Shown here: piece by piece, positions 57,201-62,000 of the stretch
Numbering within the stretch: the stretch's first letter is position 1
Layout: each line of letters starts with the position of its first letter
Origin: Branchiostoma floridae
Taxonomy: Eukaryota; Chordata; Leptocardii; Amphioxiformes; Branchiostomatidae
NCBI RefSeq assembly: GCF_000003815.2
Contig: NC_049988.1
Location: 23,117,488 to 23,179,487, forward strand
DNA length: 62,000 nt
Direction of reading: 5' to 3'
The notes under the pieces: model-generated
Seen by the model: only the letters and a program-made list of their open reading frames with translations
What the model was told of the DNA's origin: nothing
The model's database searches: none
Translations under genes and position numbers: made by a program

Positions 57201-60200
57201 TGAGACCTGGCAAGATTTTGACTCTCTCCACTAAGGTGGAATTTGTGGTGAGAAACAAATCCAGGGTGTTCGAAGTTTGCCCCACTGTATGTGTTGGTTC
57301 GCAGACCATTTGTTCCAGACCACAGTCGTTGGCAAGGCTGATGTAATTGCTAGTGAGAGTGGATGGATTCGAAGCGGTGGTATTAGCTTCAGGGTTCCAG
57401 GTCGCATCCGGCAGGTTGAAGTCACCTGCTAGCCAGATGTGGGCATTGTTGTTATCAGCCCGCATTTGCAGCACTGATCTTTCTAGCGCTACAAAATCAT
57501 CATGACCAGCTGAGGGGGGGCGATAGTAGGCCCCTATGTAGATGGACTTACTGTTAGCCAGGTGGACCCGGACCCAAGTCAACTCGCAGGGACAGTCCGG
57601 GTCTGGGTGGTGGGTTGCTATGATGCTGTTCTTTACAGCAACAAGCACACCCCCTCCCCGGCCAGCTCTGTCTCTCCTGAACACATTGTACGTGTCCGGA
57701 AAGATTTCGCTGCTGCCCACTGACGAGTCCAGCCACGTCTCAGTGCCAACAACAATGTCTTGTTGCACAGCTTCGCAAAATGCGTGCAGTTCAGGTACCT
57801 TATTGCGGATAGATTGAAAGTTGATCACACAGGTCCTGACTGGTTTGGTATGTGTGCGGTCGCGAGGCGGTGGAGTAATACCATATCCGATAGGCGAAGA
57901 CGTAGCGATAGGTGAGCCGATAGATCTTGCTGGACTAGAACAGGTGCTGGTGTTAAAAGAAGAGAAACAATTAGAAGTTTCGAATACTGTAGTGTTGAAG
58001 AGGCTGGAGCTGAAGTTAGGTAGGCCGCAGGAGCAGCAAATCCAGGACACGTTAGGGTTGTTGATGGTATTATAGACCGGTGTTGACATACCCATGCAGT
58101 CAGTATGGTACCAGACATCACATGAGTCGCAACAGATGGCATGCCGGCCGTCCACCTTTTCCCACCTGACGGCTCGATGGCATACGCCGCAGGGGTACTT
58201 CGGTGCCCTAGGTCCCGGATTTAACTCCACATCTCCAGCCAGAAGGATTATCAGAGTGAGACTGAAAAGTGTGAATTTAGGTCTGCAGTGGGGTGCTAGT
58301 TTACCATTAGAGTTAATAAAGATAGAGACTAATGTTAACTTCAGGGAGTGATTGGCACATGTGTTGTCCAGCAGGGGAGTTAACGGGAATGGACTGTTAA
58401 AGGATGGGTTAAGGGTGTGAGGTTTGCCTTCATGCCTGGGAGTGAAGGGGGAGGGATTATGGTGAGGTTTTACAATTAACGCTAAGCAGTGGGCTGTTAG
58501 TAGAATGGTACCCAAAATAACTGAGAATGTAACGAAACATGTCATAATGCTTGACCTGCAGGGGTACTCTCCTACTCAGCAGGAGGAACGCCACGCTGGT
58601 GAGGGGGCGAATTACATATTGAATATACAAATATACAATATACAAAGCAGAAGTACTATGAAATGAAAAATGGAACGCTCTCACCGGCCGATGAAAATGG
58701 CGTCCGGGCACGCTCGGAGTAACGGGGGAGGGGGGCGCTGTGGTTGTAATATATAAGCTAAAGAAAGGGAGCTAAAAATACACCGCCCAAGAGCGTCCGG
58801 AGTCTATAAGGTCCAAGCTGTGGTTCTGGTTGTTTGTGGATGTGTTGAGATATCGGTGGGGTGACAAAATGAACTAAAAAGAACAAAAAAGGAGTGTGAA
58901 ATGCCGGAGTGGAAAAATGGACGCCCGCCCGCCCGGGGCGACCTCTGACATCAAACGTTGCAAGAACTCCCTAGCCGGAGAGTGACCTAAGAGGGCAGGA
59001 ATAAAAGGGACACGCCATATCAGTACAATACAATGAAAGAAATACGTATTACTAAGCGTTACTTACTTGTCTACCGACTTCGTTCCCTTCGAAGCGTGCT
59101 GATGCTGATGCGAAGCTCACTTCCGGGTTCCTCCGGCCCTACAGACCGCTTCTCACCACAGTTTTCCGAAGTGTTCTCAATATTGGGCGCGATTTGTACA
59201 ACGCCACTGGGCAGAGAGGTGGCCAGGAATGTTTCCTAGAGCATAGGCTATATGAGACCGTGTGTCGTTGCCGTACAGGGTTTTTAGATGCGACTTTCGT
59301 GTGAGTATGCCCTGTGGCCGAGTGGTGTCGGGGTGACGTAAGCATTAGCGCAGGCGCCTAGAGCCCACGGTGAGAGATCAAATAAAAACAAGGCTTTAAA
59401 CCATTGAAAAGCCTTTCTTGGTGGGATTTTATGTGAAATCTGGGCATTTTGGGAGTGGCTGCAGTAGGAAAGACCCTACACTGGTAGAATTAGTTGTAAA
59501 AAATGACCTTTCTCCATCGAGGGGGTTTCCGCACCCCCTTGAAATAGTGGTATCGTCGCCAGAATGCTGTTTTCAGCCAAATGGGCCAATCCAAGGGCTC
59601 TAATCAGGGGGGTGTATCAAAAGATTAGCCGTATAGAAATTCTTGCCAAGGAATTTGCCGAGACTGGACATATTAGGCTATCATTTGAAGGTAAGTTTGT
59701 ATGGCTTGAACTTTTTATTCTTGAGATAATTGCATATCTGTTTCCTCAACTCTCCCATTGGAACGCATGTATTAGTGGGTGAAATTCTAATGGCATCGTC
59801 TCCCCTGTCGGCTGTTTTGTACGGCGGATAGGGACGGATACGGCGATATCTTTAGGGTACGGCGATATTTTCTAGCGGGTACGGCAGAGCCTAGCGGGTA
59901 CGGCGATATTTTTCAGCGGGTACGGCGAGATTTTTAGGGTACGGCGGAAAAGGAGTTTCATGGGGGTGCAAAGGTCTGACCTGCGGCGGTAACAGTAAGT
60001 TCAGAGGTAGTAAAACTCAGTCGAACCGCAGAGCTCTATGCGCATCCGTTCTGCGCAGCCTTCTCTGGACAGGTCATAAGCCAGAACGCAGTTTGTCCTG
60101 GTTTGACCCCGCTGCATGCGTATAAACAACTGCCTGTTGTGCAACAAAAAGACCTTAGACCTACATAATGTTTATACTTTTTCATATCTACAGGATTTGC

Positions 60201-61681
60201 CCAGCACAGCCATGTGGATATTTATTGCATTGCAAAAGTTCAGCCAACGTTGTGGCCCCCGAAACAAAGCAATTTTCGGTCTGTGTATTTGTGATTATCT
60301 TTTCTCCAGTTGGCCGGGACACAATCAGTTTTGTCCACAGTCGGACAGTCCAGTTCCTCACCTTTACATTGATACCAAACTTGAAGGGTAAATTTTAGGA
60401 GAAACGGTTTTGCCCCCAAAAAAACTACAGCCATGTCAAATTGCCCGGCGTCTTTTTTCGAATGAGAAACCGCACACACTGATCTTTCACTATGCTTTAC
60501 AAAACTCAGCAATGATGTTTTGACATCATTACGCTTGCACATGAATCCTACTTATTCTGGCTTCTGGATAATGTTAGTTTTATTTTGGTGGGCTTCCCGA
60601 AATCTATTTGCGACGGCAAGACTTGAGCCGTTAGTTATATCAACTTTTCCAAAGGCTGGTTGAACTTGCAACATTAGACCTGACCCCCGCGGCACGAACA
60701 CGGAACGTACCGGCTGGGTTCCACCGTTCGAACCCAGGTTCGGACCAGGAGTTCGAAACAGATTGACTAAAAATATGATGAATTTTAAAAATACTTACTT
60801 TGTACTAAAACTCTGTGTCTATGTGTGTTTGATTATCATCATGCCACTTATTATATTGCATGTGACAGCCGCATCCATTCAGATTCTTGTACCAAGAAAT
60901 GGGGTCTGTGACACAATGCGAAATGTACAAAAATTGGGTCCGTCCGCAGGGTAGTGTGCTTGGGTAGCTACAACCAGACTGAAACTTCCCCACTGTGATT
61001 TGCGCATGTTCGCAGTTAATTTGGGGGCAAAACCGTTTCTCCTAAAATTTACCCTTCAAGTTTGGTATCAATATAAAGGTGAGGAACTGGACTGTCCGAC
61101 TGTGGACAAAACTGATTGTGCCCCGGCCAACTGGAGAAAAGATAATCACAAATACACAGACCGAAAAGTGCTTTTTTTCGAGGGGCCACAACGTTGGCTG
61201 ATCTTTTGCAATGCAATAAATATCCACATGGCTGTGCTGGGCAAATCCTGTAGATACGAAAAAGTATAGACATTATGTATATCTAAGGTGTCTTTGTTGC
61301 AAAATAAGCTGTAGTTTACACCCATGCAGCGGGGTCAGTCAGTGACCCGGTGTAAGCCGTATTTCAGAGAATAACGCGTTCTAGGGTGACCTGCGGTTCG
61401 ACTGAACTAGTCGGGTACTATCAGACATGACAGACAGTTCATGTCAAAGGTCAATGGAATAGCCTACTAGCCTATTCACAGGAAGGTATTTTTTTGGCTG
61501 TCTGTGTTTACGTAGTTTTTTCCGTGTGGTAGTTGTATCTGTTACATATAATATTATAGATTCTGCTTTATAAAACGTTTTATATCATTTTCCGCTTATA
61601 AATATGATATCGCAACCTTTGCTTGATCCACAGAATCTGATCGTGTTCTGGATCGTCTATCTCGTGAAGCTCGTTCTGGTG
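45214..61681 (+). CDS. Four-TM membrane protein, LAPTM-like (partial)
   Basis: Five phase-compatible exons: 45214-45291, 45513-45576, 45942-46012, 49531-49635 and 61634-61681. The donor GTGAGT at 61682 shows that it continues beyond the window. The 122 residues begin MAILKDSCFHCCNVRDGSLV and give four hydrophobic spans (around VVGVLFLAVHVLDLGIRVIS, ASAVIDVVAIVIDSLMIQGV, WVVAAVIIAALGFFVVLF and LIVFWIVYLVKLVLV). A Cys-Cys-x-Val-Arg-x-Gly start before TM1 and the spacing of the helices recall the LAPTM4/5 (Mtp) family of endosomal/lysosomal membrane proteins. That assignment is by pattern only. The start is in a strong Kozak context (CACACCATGG). Exon 1's donor (GTGAAT) and exon 2's acceptor are weak. 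Introns 3 and 4 are bloated by transposons. Confidence 0.6.
46220..46690. repeat. Diverged tandem repeats, intron 3
   Basis: Two partial copies (about 46225 and 46385) of a unit seen again at 48270-48540: ACTAGAAAGGC..., GCAAATGCAGCATATT, GACTCTTCCAGAACACC. Continues into the 160-bp family. Confidence 0.65.
46693..47895. mobile_element. Pogo-like element, longer copy (1.2 kb)
   Basis: Starts TACAGTCAAACCTGCCCAAG and ends GGGCAGGTTTGACTGTA with TA flanks. It shares its first 110 and last 205 bases with the 304-bp MITE at 7493, which is thus a deletion derivative. No recognisable transposase frame in the roughly 890 extra bases. It has landed within the 160-bp repeat array (AATTTAACAA|TA...TA|TTTAAGTGATC). 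Confidence 0.8.
47930..49260. repeat. ~161-bp tandem array, intron 3
   Basis: AATTTCAG(G/A) recurs at 48681, 48841, 49002 and 49164 (steps 160, 161, 162), with AATTCCA at 48524 one unit earlier. Each unit contains ACCAAATTTCAGGTCATT, an A(T/C)ACATTTTT word and AAAATGGCAAAAA. It is the same family as the tandem units inside the palindromic element at 15842-19970. Confidence 0.85.
49411..49447. repeat. Short hairpin at array edge
   Basis: ATATTGCAATCCCATACT pairs with AGTATGGATTGCAATAT (one bulged base), closing the tandem array about 85 bases before exon 4 of the membrane-protein gene. Confidence 0.75.
49917..52133. mobile_element. TTAA-flanked element with 13-bp termini
   Basis: TTAA|CCCTATCTAGACC at the left and GGTCTAGATAGGA|TTAA at the right: 12 of 13 terminal bases match, with TTAA at both sides. 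Target and ends fit piggyBac-like transposons. It is the best-preserved member of the family at 34522 and 42370. No transposase frame. A dead LINE fragment occupies its middle. Confidence 0.75.
50897..51506 (+). pseudogene. 5'-truncated LINE reverse-transcriptase tail
   Basis: Translation across one frameshift and several stops gives KFLGIIIDDGLTWKSHIDMI, a YLTYGNIVWGS segment, LLQKRFVRT and PLFTKLRILNSFDINRLQL, ending at TAA 51504-51506. These are the standard post-thumb C-terminal motifs of non-LTR retrotransposon RT proteins. A 3' UTR of about 500 bases follows and ends in an (AAATC)n-type tail near 52041. It is unrelated in detail to the intact LINE at 55045. Confidence 0.75.
52507..52887 (+). 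repeat. Left arm of a 7.5-kb inverted-repeat unit
   Basis: From CACCCCCATGAAACTCC to AACCCGGAAGTGA, matching the reverse complement of 59117-59968 apart from one insertion there. The outer part holds repeats of CGCCGTACCCGCTAAAAAAT, and the inner end is an ETS-type CCGGAAGTGA site. Confidence 0.85.
53340..53632. repeat. ~31-bp minisatellite
   Basis: About nine units of GTGAAGATCCCCCAACACCA followed by GTGAATACA with drift. It gives a repetitive 153-aa ORF on the minus strand and stop-interrupted frames on the plus strand. Confidence 0.9.
53847..54661 (-). CDS. Last two exons of an unidentified minus-strand gene or gene fragment
   Basis: Exon 54661-54590 lies between CACTCTCAG and ATGAG|GTAACATT and encodes APPSKFSSTESEEYEWDDID ICMR. 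It joins in phase to 53997-53847 (after TTTTTATTTAG), encoding SSGELLEQMMKGQDVFNNTT and EWEDRCHSIWCFFMLIAKKQ, with a stop at 53847. The acidic EEYEWDDI stretch has the form of an LC3-interacting (W-x-x-I) motif, which is suggestive only. It lies inside the inverted-repeat unit and opposite to the host gene, so it may be a captured fragment. No family recognised. Confidence 0.4.
54966..59030 (-). mobile_element. Full-length-looking LINE (CR1/L2-like group)
   Basis: A minus-strand non-LTR retrotransposon with one long ORF (55045-58545), a short 3' UTR containing a CCCCTTGCGGGG hairpin and an (ATG)n tail at 54966-54984. The upstream GC-rich region to about 59030 is the probable 5' UTR and internal promoter. 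The 5' limit is not defined by a target duplication. Confidence 0.8.
55045..58545 (-). CDS. LINE polyprotein: 2A, PHD, APE endonuclease, RT
   Basis: 1166 residues without interruption. The N-terminus has hydrophobic stretches (residues 5-25 and 91-103) leading into a 2A-like motif GDVELNPGP (104-112, bases 58210-58236). A PHD-type zinc finger follows (about 119-173, CGVC...CCDSCDVWYHTDC...WICCSC). The APE endonuclease spans about 238-460, with INFQSIRNK, ET at 269-270, YYRPP, GDFNLP and SDHD. Reverse transcriptase spans about 680-950: NPSKATGPDGIP, FKKGD, NYRPVSL, LDFSKAFDTV, SGVPQGTVLGPLLFLLYIND and FADD (899-902, catalytic Asp pair). It can copy its own RNA at nicked chromosomal DNA. In cells, 2A motifs make the ribosome skip a peptide bond, which would release the N-terminal piece. 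All catalytic residues are present, so it may be active. Confidence 0.93.
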   Translation of the reverse strand: MTCFVTFSVILGTILLTAHCLALIVKPHHNPSPFTPRHEGKPHTLNPSFNSPFPLTPLLDNTCANHSLKLTLVSIFINSNGKLAPHCRPKFTLFSLTLIILLAGDVELNPGPRAPKYPCGVCHRAVRWEKVDGRHAICCDSCDVWYHTDCMGMSTPVYNTINNPNVSWICCSCGLPNFSSSLFNTTVFETSNCFSSFNTSTCSSPARSIGSPIATSSPIGYGITPPPRDRTHTKPVRTCVINFQSIRNKVPELHAFCEAVQQDIVVGTETWLDSSVGSSEIFPDTYNVFRRDRAGRGGGVLVAVKNSIIATHHPDPDCPCELTWVRVHLANSKSIYIGAYYRPPSAGHDDFVALERSVLQMRADNNNAHIWLAGDFNLPDATWNPEANTTASNPSTLTSNYISLANDCGLEQMVCEPTHTVGQTSNTLDLFLTTNSTLVERVKILPGLSDHDIPLIDVQVKPQTSNTKDRLIYLWRKANIDALQQDMATYSREFADQAQHNTASENWELFKAAVSGAANKHVPRKKVRPQSSKPWITSQIRKAMRKRSELFSKARRSNSSEAWAKFKRCRKGVKQRVRKAHRDYVSNYLESNIEENPKAFWSYVKSIRQDSTGASALRHQGVLTSDPKEKADALGAQFESVFTREDKTTVPTLGEPKAPTIPSLNITVEGVAKQLSCLNPSKATGPDGIPPRLLKTVAEQIAPILQVIFSQSISTGDVPEDWRTANIAPIFKKGDRTLPANYRPVSLTSVCGKVLEHIVHSHMMKHLDTHGILSPAQHGFRKGLSCESQLVLTLQDLAKNMDQNKQVDAAVLDFSKAFDTVPHERLLSKLEHYGISGLLQSWLRAFLTERTQRVVFDGGTSKAVKVTSGVPQGTVLGPLLFLLYINDLPDSVDSHVWLFADDCLIYRTISKPSDAQDLQSDLDALTEWQNRWLMSFNPSKCHILHITRKKHPILTQYSLCGETLTGVKSHPYLGVQLSDDLRWDTHINHATSKAGKVLGVIRRNLTHCPSRVKATCYKALVRPHLEYSATVWDPYTNKGIQAVEAVQRRAARVTLNDYRQTSSVTQMLNDLQWRPLSERRRNARLTFFYKLVNNKINIDTQNLLIPTQGRTRGSHQHKYKPIFARTDTYKYSYFPRTIPEWNSLPGAVVSAPTVESFRARQEGCPP
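59117..59968 (-). repeat. Right arm of the 7.5-kb inverted-repeat unit
   Basis: Reverse complement of 52507-52887, interrupted by a 476-base MITE. The outermost bases are ...AGGAGTTTCATGGGGGTG. No target duplication is obvious outside either arm (CATGAA and CAAAGG). Confidence 0.85.
59330..59805. mobile_element. Nested MITE with TGTC duplication (476 bp)
   Basis: Termini GGGGTGACG and CGTCTCCCC are inverted with one mismatch and are flanked by TGTC on both sides (59326-59329 and 59806-59809). The other arm of the inverted repeat gives the empty site with a single GACA (AACAGCC-GACA-CCACTCGG near 52667). No coding frame. A 4-base duplication excludes TA-, TTAA- and 8-bp classes. Confidence 0.85.
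60016..61406. mobile_element. Foldback element, ~390-bp arms
   Basis: Left arm 60016-60420 and right arm 61020-61406 are reverse complements (CTCAGTCGAACCGCAG at the outside, TTGGGGGCAAAACCGTTTCT at the inside; the last 260 bases are nearly identical). The roughly 600-base loop has no recognisable gene. The mirrored ORFs in the arms follow from the palindrome. Confidence 0.85.
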
Positions 61682-62000
61682 GTGAGTGACGTGACTGAGA
61701 TCACAGTTCTATTTAAATTACATTTCTTAAAAAGTAACATTAAAAGATGAAACCCGTAAATGCAGGTATAAACATTTTGAAAAGATCGCATGTCATTGAA
61801 ACAAAATGAAAATGAAATTTAATTTTCTTGCCATTTAATGAAACTACATACTAATGCGGCAAAGGGAACATAGAAATACAGCTGCAAACAGTTGTTACAT
61901 CTGACAACTACAATACTCTGTCGTCGGAGGTTACCTTCCGTCACAGAGTAATAGCCAAAGCATCTGCAGTATCTGTTGCCTTCTCTCTCTCTTTTCTCTA
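61682..62000 (+). other. Intron 5 of the membrane-protein gene (partial)
   Basis: Begins with the donor GTGAGTGACG and runs to the window edge. No further exon is visible. Confidence 0.5.

Overview
This is a eukaryotic genomic window: spliced genes with GT-AG introns, long AT-rich intergenic DNA, many different transposons and one 100-base assembly gap (43435-43534). The protein repertoire points to a lancelet (Branchiostoma-like) genome. The C2H2 zinc-finger arrays alternate CGECGYR and CDQCDYS fingers, there are type II membrane C-type lectins with a coiled-coil stalk, and there is a LINE with an N-terminal 2A peptide and PHD finger. The organism is inferred from family resemblance only; no search was run.

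Layout. (1) 1-3.8 kb: no confident gene, then a 132-162 bp tandem repeat array. (2) 3.86-12.5 kb, duplication copy A: promoter-like YY1 motifs, zinc-finger gene ZNF1 (4931-6163, array cut by an in-frame TAG), a hammerhead-ribozyme-like motif, a pogo-like MITE and C-type lectin gene CTL1 (six coding exons, 8790-11001). (3) 12.55-15.67 kb: a CACTA-like element. 15.84-19.97 kb: a 4.1-kb TA-flanked element built around a large palindrome. Both have an empty counterpart site in copy B. (4) 19.97-29.1 kb, copy B: ZNF2 (intact, 19 fingers) and CTL2 (nonsense codon plus a duplicated half-CTLD). (5) 29.1-34.5 kb, copy C: ZNF3, a pseudogene with four lesions and a 2-kb insertion in its leader intron. 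Homology stops exactly at a TTAA-flanked transposon end, and no third lectin is present. (6) 34.5-45.1 kb: intergenic DNA full of small transposons, including a Harbinger remnant and a hAT-like MITE. (7) 45.2-61.7 kb and beyond: a plus-strand gene for a four-helix membrane protein, LAPTM-like by pattern. Its fourth intron (about 12 kb) holds a TTAA element with a dead LINE, a 7.5-kb region flanked by about 380-bp inverted repeats, an apparently intact minus-strand LINE with a 1166-residue ORF, a nested 476-bp MITE and a 1.4-kb foldback element.

How it fits together. The main theme is a tandem segmental duplication pairing a sequence-specific DNA-binding ZNF gene with a cell-surface lectin gene. 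The copies decay differently: ZNF1 is shortened, ZNF2 is intact, ZNF3 is dead, CTL1 is intact, CTL2 is broken and CTL3 is missing. Because the copies are paralogous, they provide empty sites that define several transposon insertions to the base. All exon boundaries were read by eye from splice sites and phase; none is supported by transcripts here.
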